Below are positions 1 to 9,756 of a DNA stretch of 64,000 nucleotides, piece after piece. Under the pieces are notes generated by a model. That model worked only from the letters and a program-made list of their open reading frames with translations. It ran no database searches and had not been told where the DNA came from. Source of the stretch: Pseudomonas fluorescens (GTDB taxonomy: Bacteria; Pseudomonadota; Gammaproteobacteria; Pseudomonadales; Pseudomonadaceae); NCBI RefSeq assembly GCF_902497995.1, contig NZ_CABVII010000029.1, positions 1-64,000 of the forward strand, in the 5' to 3' direction. Position 1 is the stretch's first letter, and the number at the start of each line of letters is the position of its first letter. Made by a program: the position numbers and the translations under genes.

Positions 1-104
1 GAGCATTGGAACCACCTGATCCCATCCCGAACTCAGCAGTGAAACGATGCATCGCCGATGGTAGTGTGGGGTTTCCCCATGTGAGAGTAGGTCATCGTCA
101 AGAT
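1..104 (+). rRNA. rrf: 5S ribosomal RNA, 3' part
   Basis: The first about 104 bases match the Pseudomonas 5S rRNA from shortly after its 5' end: the conserved CCACCTGATCCCATCCCGAA stretch, the CGATGGTAGTGTGGGGTTTC stretch, and a 3' end that closes helix I with GTCATCGTCAAG. The first 15 or so bases lie outside the window. An rRNA operon therefore ends here, and recCBD follows on the same strand. Confidence 0.95.
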
Positions 105-113
105 TAAATTCCG

Positions 114-152
114 AAACCCCTATCTGCGCATGCAGGTAGGGGTTTTGTTTTT
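114..152 (+). terminator. rRNA operon terminator
   Basis: A hairpin with arms AAACCCCTATCTGC and GCAGGTAGGGGTTTT and a short GCAT loop is followed by a T-rich tail. It lies 10 bases after the 5S rRNA, where an intrinsic terminator of the rRNA operon is expected. Confidence 0.9.
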
Positions 153-170
153 GTCCGCAGGAAAGCCGCT

Positions 171-192
171 GTAGGAGCAAGCTCGCTCCTAC
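171..192. repeat. REP-type palindrome
   Basis: Arms GTAGGAGC and GCTCCTAC face each other across six bases. This GTAGGAGC core recurs in the intergenic palindromes near 35.3 kb and 43.8 kb and is typical of Pseudomonas REP elements. Confidence 0.75.
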
Positions 193-252
193 ACACGTCG
201 CCTTCAATGCTAAAGTCCATTCCTCGATTTTGCTTTCCCCAAGGAAGCCTTT

Positions 253-3200
253 ATGCCGGACGCGACGTCCCTCAGTGCTGGTTTTATGGTGGTTCACGGC
301 AACCGCCTGGACGAGTTGCGCAGTCTGGTGGTCAGCTGGATGCGGCGCTACCCGCTGGCTCCCCTGGAAAATGAAATCGCCCTGGTGCAGAGCAACGGCA
401 TCGCCCAATGGTTGAAGCTGGCACTGGCCGAAGACCCGGAAGATGACGACATGGGTGGCTGTGGCATCGCCGCCGCCATCGACGTGCAGTTACCGGGCAG
501 CTTCATGTGGCAGCTTTATCGCATGGTCCTTGGCCGTAACGAAATCCCGGTCAAATCCCTGCTCGACAAAGCCCCACTGACTTGGCGTCTGATGCGCCTG
601 CTGCCGCAATTGATCGATCAATCGCACTTCGAGCCCCTGCAGCGCTTCCTGGCCAATGACAGCGATTTACGCAAGCGCTACCAGTTGGCCGAGCGACTGG
701 CGGATTTGTTCGACCAATACCAGGTATACCGGGCCGACTGGCTCGAAGACTGGGCCGAAGGCCGACATCAATTACGCAACGGCAGAGGCGAAACCAAACC
801 CCTGACCCCGGCCAACTGCTGGCAGGCAGAGTTGTGGCGTGCATTGTTGCTGGATGTGGGGGAAAAAGGCATGGCGCAAAGCCGCGCCGGTGTCCATCAG
901 CGGTTTATCGAACGCATCAACAGCCTCGATGTGGCCCCTGGCGGGCTGCCTTCCCGGGTGATCGTTTTCGGGATTTCCTCGCTGCCGGCTCAAGCCCTGG
1001 AAGCCCTGGCCGGCCTGTCTCGTTTCAGCCAGGTTTTGCTTTGCGTGCATAATCCCTGTCGTCACCATTGGGCAGACATCGTCGCCGATAAAGACCTGTT
1101 GCGACATCAGTACAAGCGTCAGGCGCGCAAGAGCGGCATGCCGGTTGTGCTCGATCCGCAAACCCTGCATCAGCATGCCCACCCGCTACTGGCGGCATGG
1201 GGCAAGCAGGGGCGGGACTATATCAATCTGCTCGACAGCTACGATGATCCCAACAGCTATCGTTCGGCCTTTCGTGATGGGCGCATTGATCTGTTCAGCG
1301 ACAGCCAACCGCAGAACATGCTCAACCAGCTGCAGGACGACATTCTTGAATTACGTCCCCTGAACGAGACTCGCGAGCGTTGGCCGGCGCTCGATCCGGA
1401 CAAGGACGAATCGATCCGTTTTCACATTGCCCACAGCGCACAGCGCGAAGTGGAGATCCTCCACGATCAATTGCTCGCGCGCTTCAGCGCCGACCCGAAC
1501 CTAAGGCCGCGCGACGTGATCGTGATGGTCCCGGATATCGACAGCTACGCACCGCATATTCGAGCGGTATTTGGTCAGCTTGATCGCCATGATCCGCGCT
1601 TTATTCCCTTCACGCTTGCAGACCAGGGCCAACGTGGCCGTGATCCGCTATTGATCGCTGTCGAACACCTGCTCAAATTGCCTGACAGTCGTTTCCCGGT
1701 GAGCGAAATCCTCGATCTGCTGGACGTTCCGGCACTGCGCGCACGCTTTGCGGTGGAGGAGCGTGACCTGCCAACTCTGCACCGTTGGATCGAAGGCGCG
1801 GGCATTCGCTGGGGCATGAACGCCGAGCAACGTGCGGGTCTCGGTCTGCCGGCGGAGCTGGAGCAGAACAGTTGGCGCTTCGGCCTGCGGCGGATGCTGC
1901 TCGGTTATGCTGTGGGCAGCGGCGGTGCCTGCGAGGGCATCGAGCCCTACGATGAGATCGGCGGTCTGGATGCCGCGCTCATCGGTCCGTTGGTCGCACT
2001 GCTGGATGCGCTGGAGATCGCCCACCAGGAACTCTCTCGGCCTGCTCCCCCCAAGCAGTGGGGCATGCGATTGCAAGCGCTGGTGCAGTTGTTCTTCCAG
2101 GCCAGCAACGAGCATGACGACTACTTGCTGTCCCAGCTCGAAGTGTTGCGTGAAACCTGGCTTGAGACCTGTGAATCAGTTGGCTTGCGCGACGAGTTAT
2201 CCCTGACCGTCGTCCGTGAAGCCTGGCTGGCCGGGCTGGATCAAGGGCGCTTGTCCCAGCGGTTCCTGGCCGGTGCGGTCAACTTCTGCACCTTGATGCC
2301 CATGCGCGCGATCCCGTTCAAGCTGGTCTGCCTGTTGGGCATGAACGACGGCGATTACCCGCGGGCGCAACCGCCCCTGGACTTCGACCTGATGGGCAGC
2401 GATTACCGCCCCGGCGATCGCTCCCGGCGCGAAGATGACCGCTATCTGCTGCTGGAGGCTCTGCTGTCGGCGCGTGACCAACTGTATATCAGCTGGGTCG
2501 GCCGCAGCATTCGGGATAACAGCGAGCGGCCTGCATCGGTGCTGATTGGCCAGCTGCGTGACCATCTGGCTAGCGGCTGGCGATTGCACGAAGCGGACGA
2601 AAACCTGCTTGAGGCCATGACTCAGGAACACCCGTTGCAACCCTTTAGCGCCCGTTATTTCCACGAAGGCGATGAGCTGTTCAGCTATGCCAACGAATGG
2701 CAGGTGCTCCATCAAGCGAGCGAGCCCGAGACTGAGATCGAGGTCCTCGATGCCTACCTTCAGGAAGAGCCACTGAGCCTCGGTCAATTGCAGGATTTCC
2801 TGCGCAATCCTGTACGACATTTCTTTAGCCAGCGCCTCAAGGTGTTCTTCGAAGCGGCAGACGCACCCCTGGCCGATGAAGAGCCCTTTGTACTCGACGC
2901 GCTGCAACGCTACAGCCTCAGCGACAAGCTTCTCGAAGCGGCGCTGGGACAGCCGGATCACACCGATCAGGCGCTGGAGGCGCAGGCCAGGCGCCTGCAG
3001 CACAGCGGGTTACTGCCCATGGCCGGTTTTGGTGAATGTCTGCAGCGAGAATTGATCGAGCCATTGCCGGATCTGCTGCAGCGCTACCGGCAACTCCTGG
3101 CGTTATGGCCTACACCGCTCACCAGCGCGCTGCCGGTGAATCTGGAGCTTCAAGGCCTGCGCCTGGAAGGTTGGCTCAGCGGCCTGCATCAGCGTGCAGA

Positions 3201-3705
3201 CGGTGGTTTGCTTTCGGTCACGACGATCCCCAACAGTATCGGTTCGATCAAGTCGCGCAAATGGCATCGCCTGACGCGGCCATGGGTCAACCATCTGGTG
3301 GCCTGCGCCAGTGGCATGGCGTTGACCACGGCGTTGGTGGCCAGCGATGAAAGTCTGCTGCTCGCTCCGATGGAGCAGGGTGCAGCCTCGCGGATTCTGG
3401 GCGACCTGTTGCTGGCCTGGCAAACCGGTATGCGCCAACCGCTGCCGATTGCGGTGAAAACAGCCTTCGCCTGGCTGGGTCAGACCGATCCGGTCAAAGC
3501 CCGGGCCGCTGCGCGCAAGGCCTATGAAGGCGATGGCCTGACCACGGATGGCGAGCGCCGTGAAAGCCCGGCGCTGGGTCGTCAATTCGCCGACTACGAC
3601 ATGCTGATGGCCGACGAGACTTTTCCCGATTGGTGCGACGCCTTGTATCGGCCACTGCTTGAAGCCCCCTGGCGTTCACTGACCAGCGAGGAAGCGCGCT
3701 CATGA
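253..3705 (+). CDS. recC: RecBCD exonuclease V, gamma subunit RecC
   Basis: A 1150-residue protein with the RecC signature near the N-terminus (HGNRLDELRSLVVSWM, about residues 14-29) and typical RecC blocks through the middle. RecC is the Chi-recognising scaffold of the RecBCD helicase-nuclease, which resects double-strand breaks for RecA loading and degrades foreign linear DNA. Length fits the family (about 1120 in E. coli). The ATG at 253 has AAGGA eight bases upstream. The stop overlaps the recB start in ATGA, so translation is coupled. The order recC-recB-recD without ptrA between is usual in Pseudomonas. Confidence 0.95.
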   Translation: MPDATSLSAGFMVVHGNRLDELRSLVVSWMRRYPLAPLENEIALVQSNGIAQWLKLALAEDPEDDDMGGCGIAAAIDVQLPGSFMWQLYRMVLGRNEIPVKSLLDKAPLTWRLMRLLPQLIDQSHFEPLQRFLANDSDLRKRYQLAERLADLFDQYQVYRADWLEDWAEGRHQLRNGRGETKPLTPANCWQAELWRALLLDVGEKGMAQSRAGVHQRFIERINSLDVAPGGLPSRVIVFGISSLPAQALEALAGLSRFSQVLLCVHNPCRHHWADIVADKDLLRHQYKRQARKSGMPVVLDPQTLHQHAHPLLAAWGKQGRDYINLLDSYDDPNSYRSAFRDGRIDLFSDSQPQNMLNQLQDDILELRPLNETRERWPALDPDKDESIRFHIAHSAQREVEILHDQLLARFSADPNLRPRDVIVMVPDIDSYAPHIRAVFGQLDRHDPRFIPFTLADQGQRGRDPLLIAVEHLLKLPDSRFPVSEILDLLDVPALRARFAVEERDLPTLHRWIEGAGIRWGMNAEQRAGLGLPAELEQNSWRFGLRRMLLGYAVGSGGACEGIEPYDEIGGLDAALIGPLVALLDALEIAHQELSRPAPPKQWGMRLQALVQLFFQASNEHDDYLLSQLEVLRETWLETCESVGLRDELSLTVVREAWLAGLDQGRLSQRFLAGAVNFCTLMPMRAIPFKLVCLLGMNDGDYPRAQPPLDFDLMGSDYRPGDRSRREDDRYLLLEALLSARDQLYISWVGRSIRDNSERPASVLIGQLRDHLASGWRLHEADENLLEAMTQEHPLQPFSARYFHEGDELFSYANEWQVLHQASEPETEIEVLDAYLQEEPLSLGQLQDFLRNPVRHFFSQRLKVFFEAADAPLADEEPFVLDALQRYSLSDKLLEAALGQPDHTDQALEAQARRLQHSGLLPMAGFGECLQRELIEPLPDLLQRYRQLLALWPTPLTSALPVNLELQGLRLEGWLSGLHQRADGGLLSVTTIPNSIGSIKSRKWHRLTRPWVNHLVACASGMALTTALVASDESLLLAPMEQGAASRILGDLLLAWQTGMRQPLPIAVKTAFAWLGQTDPVKARAAARKAYEGDGLTTDGERRESPALGRQFADYDMLMADETFPDWCDALYRPLLEAPWRSLTSEEARS

Positions 3706-6700
3706 CCACGAAAACATCGCTGGCCCTGGCCTTCCCGCTGCGTGGCAGCCAACTGATCGAAGCCAGCGCCGGGACCGGCAAGACCTTCACCATTTCCGCC
3801 CTCTACCTGCGCCTGGTCCTTGGCCACGGCGGGGAACCGAGCGGGTTCGGACGTGAGCTGTTACCTCCGCACATCCTGGTCGTGACCTTCACCGATGCGG
3901 CCACCAAAGAGCTGCGCGAACGTATTCGCACGCGTCTGGCCGAGGCTGCACGGTTCTTCCGCGAGGAAACCCCGGCGCCGGATGCGCTGATTGCCGAGCT
4001 GCGTGATCAGTACCTGCCCGAGCAGTGGTCCGGATGCGCAAACCGCCTGGATATCGCCGCCCAGTGGATGGACGAAGCCGCCGTCTCGACTATCCACAGT
4101 TGGTGCCAGCGCATGTTGCGCGAACACGCGTTCGACAGTGGCAGCCTGTTTACCCAGACCCTGGAAACCGATCACAGTGATTTGTTGGGTGAGGTCCTGC
4201 GCGATTACTGGCGAATGTTCTGCTACCCGATGCAAGGCGATGCGCTGAACTGGGTTCGCAGCAACTGGGGCGGCCCGGCGGCATTGTTGCCGCGAGTACG
4301 CGGGTTGTTCGCCAGCGAGCGTGACAATGTCGAGGGTAGAGCGCCTGCCGAGCTGATCGCGCAATGCCTGGTGGAACGACGGGCCGCCTTGCTTGAACTG
4401 AAGATGCCCTGGCGCCAGTGGGCGGACGAGTTGCTTGCCCTCTGTCATCAGGGCGTTGCAAGCAAGAGCGTCGACGGGCGCAAGATGCAGGCGCGTTACT
4501 TCGAGCCCTGGTTCGAAAAAATCAAGGCCTGGGCCGAAGACGAATCCCTCGAACAACTGGATATCGGCACCGGCTTCACCCGCCTGACGCCCGATGGCAT
4601 GGCTGAAGCATGGAAGGGTGAGCCGCCCCGTCATCCCGGCCTGGAGGCGATGCCCGGCCTCAAGTTCAGCCTCGATGGATTGCCGACGCCCGATGCAGCG
4701 GTTCTGCAACATGCCGCCCAATGGGTGGGGGCACGGTTCGAGGAAGAGAAACGTCGTCGCGCGGAAATGGGCTTCGACGACATGCTGCTGCGCCTCGATG
4801 CAGCCTTGCAATCCGAGGGCGGCGAGCGCCTGGCTACCTTGATCCGCGAGCAGTTTCCGGTGGCGTTGATCGACGAGTTCCAGGACACCGACCCGGTGCA
4901 ATACCGGATCTTCGAAAGCATCTATCGCATCGAAGACAACAACCCGCAAAGCGGCCTGTTTCTGATCGGCGACCCGAAGCAGGCGATCTATGCCTTCCGG
5001 GGTGCCGACATCTATACCTACCTGCGCGCTCGCCAGGCCACCGCTGGCCGCCTGCATACCCTGGGCACCAACTTCCGCTCCAGTCATGGCATGGTCAGTG
5101 CGGTCAACCATGTGTTCGAGCGTGCCGAGTCGCGCGAGTCCGGGCAGGGCGCTTTCCTGTTTCGTGAAAAGAACGGCGAGAACCCGGTGCCGTTCCTGCC
5201 CGTCGAATCCCAGGGACGCAAAGAAGCGCTGCACATCGAAGGCCGGGTTGTCCCCGCCCTGAATGTCTGGCACCTGTCTGCCGAACAGCCCCTCTCCGGT
5301 GCGGTGTACCGGCAACAACTGGCCGCCGCTTGCGCCAGTGAAATCACGGCGTTGCTCAACGGCGGGCAACAAGGTCGTGCGGGCTTCATACAGGACGGCA
5401 AAGACTTTCGGGGCCTGTTGCCGGCTGATATCGCGATCCTGGTGCGCGACGGCAAGGAAGCCCAGGCCGTGCGCGCCGAACTCTCGGCCCGGGGCGTGCG
5501 CAGTGTTTACCTGTCGGACAAGGACTCGGTGTTCGCCGCCCAGGAAGCCCACGACCTGTTGACCTGGCTCAAGGCGTGCGCCGAGCCGGATGTCGAGCGT
5601 CCACTGCGGGCTGCGCTGGCGTGCATCACGCTGAACCTGTCCCTGGCTGAACTTGAGCGGTTGAATCAGGACGAACTGGCCTGGGAAGCTCGGGTCATGC
5701 AGTTTCGCGGTTATCGCGAGCTGTGGCGCAAGCAGGGTGTGTTGCCCATGCTGCGGCGCTTGCTGCATGACTTCCGCTTGCCCCAGGCATTGATCGCGCG
5801 CAGCGATGGCGAGCGCGTGTTGACCAACCTGTTGCACCTGTCCGAGCTGCTGCAACAGGCGGCTGCCGAACTCGATGGCGAGCAGGCGCTGATCCGGCAT
5901 TTGTCCGAGCACCTGGCGTTGTCCGGCCAGGCGGGCGAAGAGCAGATCCTGCGCCTGGAGAGCGATGAACAACTGGTCAAGGTCGTGACCATTCACAAGT
6001 CCAAGGGGCTTGAGTACCCCTTGGTGTTCCTGCCGTTCATTTGTTCGGCGAAACCGGTGGATGGCAGCCGGCTGCCACTGCATTACCACGACGCCAGCGG
6101 CAAGGCCCAGGTGACCTTGAAGCCGACGGCCGAGTTGATTGCCCTGGCCGACGATGAGCGCCTGGCCGAGGATCTGCGGTTGCTCTATGTGGCCCTGACC
6201 CGGGCGCAACATGCTTGCTGGCTCGGGGTGAGCGACCTCAAGCGCGGCAATAACAACAGCTCGGTGCTGCACCTTTCGGCATTGGGTTATCTGCTGGGGA
6301 GCGGTTCGCCATTGGCTGAGTCGGCCGGGTTGAAGCGTTGGCTGGAATACCTGCAGCAGGATTGCCCGGCACTGAGCTATGGTGAAATGCCTGAAGCAAG
6401 CGCCGAGCATTACCATCCGCCACACAACGAAGCGGCACTGCTCGCTGCGCTAATCCCTAAGCGCAAGGCCAGTGAAAACTGGTGGATCGCCTCTTACAGT
6501 GCCTTGCGCATTGGCGAGAGACTGAGCGAGGGCAGTGACGAAGCCCCCGAGAGTCCTCAAGCGCAAAAACTCTTCGACGACGAACGCCTAGATCCGCAAG
6601 CACCACGAGAAGTGATTGCCGGCGGCGCGGACATCCATCGATTCCCCCGTGGCCCCGGCCCCGGTACTTTCCTTCATGGCTTGCTGGAGTGGGCGGGAGA

Positions 6701-7391
6701 CGAAGGTTTTGCCGTCACACCGCAAGCTGTGGAAGACGCCATTGCGCGTCGCTGTAACCGTCGCGGCTGGGAAGGTTGGATCACCGCCCTGAGTGACTGG
6801 CTGCAGCATCTGCTCAAATCCCCGCTGCCTGTGGGTGCCGGGCAGTCGCCGGTGATTTTCGGCCAACTGAACCAATACCGCGTCGAGATGGAGTTCTGGT
6901 TCGCCAGCCACAAGGTGGATGTACTCAAGCTCGATGAGCTCGTGCGCCAATACACCCACAACGGTGTGGCACGGGTGGCGGCCGAATCGGTGTTGCTCAA
7001 CGGCATGTTCAAGGGCTTCATCGACCTGACATTCGAGCACGACGGCCGCTACTACGTCGCCGACTACAAATCCAACTGGCTGGGTGTCGATGACATGGCC
7101 TACACCGAGCAGGCCATGGAGCAGTCGATCCTCGACAACCGTTACGACCTGCAATACGTGCTGTACCTGCTGGCCTTGCATCGTCAGCTCAAGGCGCGGC
7201 TTGCCGATTACGATTACGACCGGCATGTCGGCGGTGCGTTGTACCTGTTCCTGCGGGGTACGCGCGCATCCAGCCAGGGCGTGTACTTCGCCCGTCCGCC
7301 AAAAGAACTGATCGAGCGCCTGGACCGGATGTTCCAGGGCAAGCCAGAGCCCAAGGCAGAACCGGCCTGGGAACAGGGAGTACTGCTATGA
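3702..7391 (+). CDS. recB: RecBCD exonuclease V, beta subunit RecB
   Basis: A 1229-residue SF1A helicase-nuclease. Walker A (ASAGTGKT) lies at about residues 21-28 and the helicase motif DEFQDTDPVQ at about 390. Motif VI (LLYVALTRAQ) lies near residue 830. The C-terminal nuclease has the DYK catalytic signature (VADYKSNWL, D1121 and K1123). RecB is the 3'-5' motor and the only nuclease of RecBCD. It overlaps recC at the front and recD at the back by four bases each. All key residues are present, so the subunit should be active. Confidence 0.96.
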   Translation: MTTKTSLALAFPLRGSQLIEASAGTGKTFTISALYLRLVLGHGGEPSGFGRELLPPHILVVTFTDAATKELRERIRTRLAEAARFFREETPAPDALIAELRDQYLPEQWSGCANRLDIAAQWMDEAAVSTIHSWCQRMLREHAFDSGSLFTQTLETDHSDLLGEVLRDYWRMFCYPMQGDALNWVRSNWGGPAALLPRVRGLFASERDNVEGRAPAELIAQCLVERRAALLELKMPWRQWADELLALCHQGVASKSVDGRKMQARYFEPWFEKIKAWAEDESLEQLDIGTGFTRLTPDGMAEAWKGEPPRHPGLEAMPGLKFSLDGLPTPDAAVLQHAAQWVGARFEEEKRRRAEMGFDDMLLRLDAALQSEGGERLATLIREQFPVALIDEFQDTDPVQYRIFESIYRIEDNNPQSGLFLIGDPKQAIYAFRGADIYTYLRARQATAGRLHTLGTNFRSSHGMVSAVNHVFERAESRESGQGAFLFREKNGENPVPFLPVESQGRKEALHIEGRVVPALNVWHLSAEQPLSGAVYRQQLAAACASEITALLNGGQQGRAGFIQDGKDFRGLLPADIAILVRDGKEAQAVRAELSARGVRSVYLSDKDSVFAAQEAHDLLTWLKACAEPDVERPLRAALACITLNLSLAELERLNQDELAWEARVMQFRGYRELWRKQGVLPMLRRLLHDFRLPQALIARSDGERVLTNLLHLSELLQQAAAELDGEQALIRHLSEHLALSGQAGEEQILRLESDEQLVKVVTIHKSKGLEYPLVFLPFICSAKPVDGSRLPLHYHDASGKAQVTLKPTAELIALADDERLAEDLRLLYVALTRAQHACWLGVSDLKRGNNNSSVLHLSALGYLLGSGSPLAESAGLKRWLEYLQQDCPALSYGEMPEASAEHYHPPHNEAALLAALIPKRKASENWWIASYSALRIGERLSEGSDEAPESPQAQKLFDDERLDPQAPREVIAGGADIHRFPRGPGPGTFLHGLLEWAGDEGFAVTPQAVEDAIARRCNRRGWEGWITALSDWLQHLLKSPLPVGAGQSPVIFGQLNQYRVEMEFWFASHKVDVLKLDELVRQYTHNGVARVAAESVLLNGMFKGFIDLTFEHDGRYYVADYKSNWLGVDDMAYTEQAMEQSILDNRYDLQYVLYLLALHRQLKARLADYDYDRHVGGALYLFLRGTRASSQGVYFARPPKELIERLDRMFQGKPEPKAEPAWEQGVLL

Positions 7392-9493
7392 GTCGCACCT
7401 TCGCCGATTTGCTACCCACGCCATTGGCCGCCGAAAGCCTGGCAGACCTGGCCCCCTTGAGTCGCGCCGATGACTTGTTGCTGTTGCTCACGCGCTGGGT
7501 CGAACGCGGCTGGTTGCGGGCGCTGGACAAGGCCTTCGTGGCCTTTCTGCATGAGCTCGCGCCCAATGATGATCCCTTGGTACTGCTGGCCGCGGCATTG
7601 ACCAGTCACCAACTGGGGCACGGCCATGTTTGCCTGGATCTGTTCGAGACGCTGAAAGAGCCGGACTTCGCCCTCTCACTGCCGCCCGAAGGCGATCTGC
7701 AAAGTGACGCGATGCTGTTGCCGTCGCAATTGCTTGAGGCGCTGGACGCCGCTCACTGGTGCAAGGTGCTGGCTGCCAGCAACTTGGTCGCATTGGCGGT
7801 CGACGCTCGTGAAGCCGCGCAGCAGAGGCCCTTGGTGCTATCGGGCAAACGCCTGTACCTGCGTCGCTACTGGGCTTACGAACGGCGTATCGATCACTCG
7901 TTGCGCCAGCGCTTGGCGGAACACGAAACCACCCCGGACGACTTGTCCCAACGCCTGACCGGCCTGTTCGGTCCTGCCCGGGCCGACGAAGTGATCGACT
8001 GGCAAAAGCTCGCCTGCGCCCTGGCCACCCGCAGTGCCTTCAGCATCGTCACCGGCGGCCCGGGAACCGGCAAAACCACGACGGTCGTGCGCTTGCTGGC
8101 CCTGCTGCAGGCGCCGGCGGTGGAGGCAGGCAAACCCTTGCGCATCCGTCTCGCCGCCCCCACCGGCAAAGCCGCGGCGCGGCTGACCGAGTCCATCAGT
8201 GCCCAGGTTCGCACCCTGGAAGTCAATGAAGCGATACGGGAAAAAATCCCGTCGGACGTCACTACCGTGCACCGCCTGCTCGGCAGCCGTCCCGGTACGC
8301 GACATTTCCGGCATCACGCGGGTAATCGCCTGCCGCTGGATGTGCTGGTGGTGGACGAAGCCTCGATGATCGACCTGGAAATGATGGCCAACCTGCTGGA
8401 CGCGATGCCGGCCCATGCCCGATTGGTGCTGTTGGGTGACAAGGACCAGTTGGCGTCGGTGGAGGCCGGTGCCGTGCTCGGCGATCTGTGCCGCGATGCC
8501 GAGGCCGGTTGGTACAGCCCGCAGACCCGGCAGTGGCTGGAGTCGGTCAGTGGCGAACGTCTGGACGCCAGCGGTTTGCAGGAAGACATCAATGGGACTC
8601 ATCCACTCGCCCAGCAAGTAGTGATGCTGCGCCACTCGCGGCGGTTCGGCGAGGGCAGCGGCATTGGCCAACTGGCGCGTTGGGTGAACCAGCAGCACCC
8701 GGAACACGCGCGCAAGCTCTTGGCAGCGCGCAGTCACGACGACGTGTTTAGCCTGTCCCTCAAGGGTGAGCAGGATCGGGCGCTGGAGCGCCTGCTGCTT
8801 GAGGGGCATGGCGACGGGCCGCAGGGTTATCGGCATTACCTGACCTTGCTGCGCAGCCAGCGGCCAGCGCTCGACAGGCCCCTGCATGATCAATCCTGGA
8901 TCGACTGGGCCCGTAGCGTGTTGCAAGCCTTCGACGCGTTCCAGTTGTTGTGCGCAGTACGCAAGGGGCCCTGGGGTGTGGAAGGCTTGAATCAACGAGT
9001 GACCGCCGCGCTGCTCAAGGCGCGGCTCATCGACAGTGACCACCAATGGTACGAAGGCCGCCCGGTGCTCATGACCCGTAACGACTATGGCCTGGGCTTG
9101 ATGAACGGCGATATCGGCATCACGCTCAAGTTGCCGGAGCGTGATGGACCCGAGGCCGGGAAGCGGGTGCTGCGTGTGGCGTTCCCACGCAATGACGGGC
9201 AGGGCGGCGTGCGCTTTGTCCTGCCGAGCCGGCTCAATGATGTCGAAACCGTGTACGCCATGACCGTGCACAAATCCCAGGGTTCGGAATTCGCCCACAC
9301 GGCGTTGATTCTGCCGGACGCCCTCAACCCGGTCCTCACCAAAGAGCTGATCTATACCGGAATCACCCGGGCAAAGCACTGGTTCACCTTGATCGAACCC
9401 CGTGCCGGGGTGTTCGAAGAGGCGGTGCGGCGCAAGGTCAAGCGCTTGAGCGGGTTGATGCTGGAGCTGGAAGAGCCGCCCTTGGCCGGGTGA
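7388..9493 (+). CDS. recD: RecBCD exonuclease V, alpha subunit RecD
   Basis: A 701-residue SF1B 5'-3' helicase. Walker A (GGPGTGKT) lies at residues 223-230, the DEAS Walker B box at about 323-326, and the C-terminal motif VYAMTVHKSQGSEF is present, as is LIYTGITRAK (motif VI). RecD is the fast motor that drives on the 5' strand. It starts inside the last codons of recB (ATGA) and is the last gene of the operon. Its stop lies only 36 bases from the left edge of the genomic island. Before integration the convergent LysR gene ended here. Confidence 0.95.
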   Translation: MSRTFADLLPTPLAAESLADLAPLSRADDLLLLLTRWVERGWLRALDKAFVAFLHELAPNDDPLVLLAAALTSHQLGHGHVCLDLFETLKEPDFALSLPPEGDLQSDAMLLPSQLLEALDAAHWCKVLAASNLVALAVDAREAAQQRPLVLSGKRLYLRRYWAYERRIDHSLRQRLAEHETTPDDLSQRLTGLFGPARADEVIDWQKLACALATRSAFSIVTGGPGTGKTTTVVRLLALLQAPAVEAGKPLRIRLAAPTGKAAARLTESISAQVRTLEVNEAIREKIPSDVTTVHRLLGSRPGTRHFRHHAGNRLPLDVLVVDEASMIDLEMMANLLDAMPAHARLVLLGDKDQLASVEAGAVLGDLCRDAEAGWYSPQTRQWLESVSGERLDASGLQEDINGTHPLAQQVVMLRHSRRFGEGSGIGQLARWVNQQHPEHARKLLAARSHDDVFSLSLKGEQDRALERLLLEGHGDGPQGYRHYLTLLRSQRPALDRPLHDQSWIDWARSVLQAFDAFQLLCAVRKGPWGVEGLNQRVTAALLKARLIDSDHQWYEGRPVLMTRNDYGLGLMNGDIGITLKLPERDGPEAGKRVLRVAFPRNDGQGGVRFVLPSRLNDVETVYAMTVHKSQGSEFAHTALILPDALNPVLTKELIYTGITRAKHWFTLIEPRAGVFEEAVRRKVKRLSGLMLELEEPPLAG

Positions 9494-9529
9494 TTGAAGG
9501 GGAGCGGAAACACTGTGCGAACGCCGACT

Positions 9530-9662
9530 AATCGGCGAACAACATTTTCCGGCTCTCCCCCATCAACAGACCCTGATTCCGTTCTGTGACCGCGCGGATG
9601 TAATCCCACAGCAAGGTGATCCGCTTGAGCTTGCGCAGGTCTTCGCGGCAGTACATCCAGAA
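9530..9662 (-). pseudogene. Left attachment repeat: stranded LysR 3' end
   Basis: On the minus strand this encodes the final 44 residues of the LysR protein, from FWMYCREDLRK to KMLFAD, then TAG at 9528-9530. It differs from 30082-30214 at two positions, both synonymous (Leu CTG/TTG and Glu GAA/GAG). This is the original chromosomal end of LysR, separated from the rest of the gene by the insertion. Confidence 0.9.
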
Positions 9663-9756
9663 CTTCAAGGAAAACAGGTTAACCCAATGAATACAGGGGC
9701 TAACCGCTATGAGCATCCTTGAAGTTCGATCTGCTGTTACAAACACCGTTACAAAT
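9661..9756. other. Putative integrase binding sites, left end
   Basis: A 10-bp perfect inverted repeat, AACTTCAAGG (9661-9670) and CCTTGAAGTT (9717-9726), straddles the integrase start codon. Just inside are two direct copies of GTTACAAAY (9736-9744, 9748-9756). The same nonamer occurs twice near the right end (29988-29996, 30012-30020), and CCTTGAAGAA lies at 30067-30076. Placement at both ends suggests core- and arm-type sites of the integrase. This is inferred from position and repetition only. Confidence 0.5.

Noticed and set aside
3861..6425. Long minus-strand open frame of 854 codons
   Set aside because: It lies entirely over recB, which has all helicase and nuclease motifs. It is an antisense artefact of GC-rich codon use.
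7838..9379. Minus-strand open frame of 513 codons
   Set aside because: Antisense shadow of recD.
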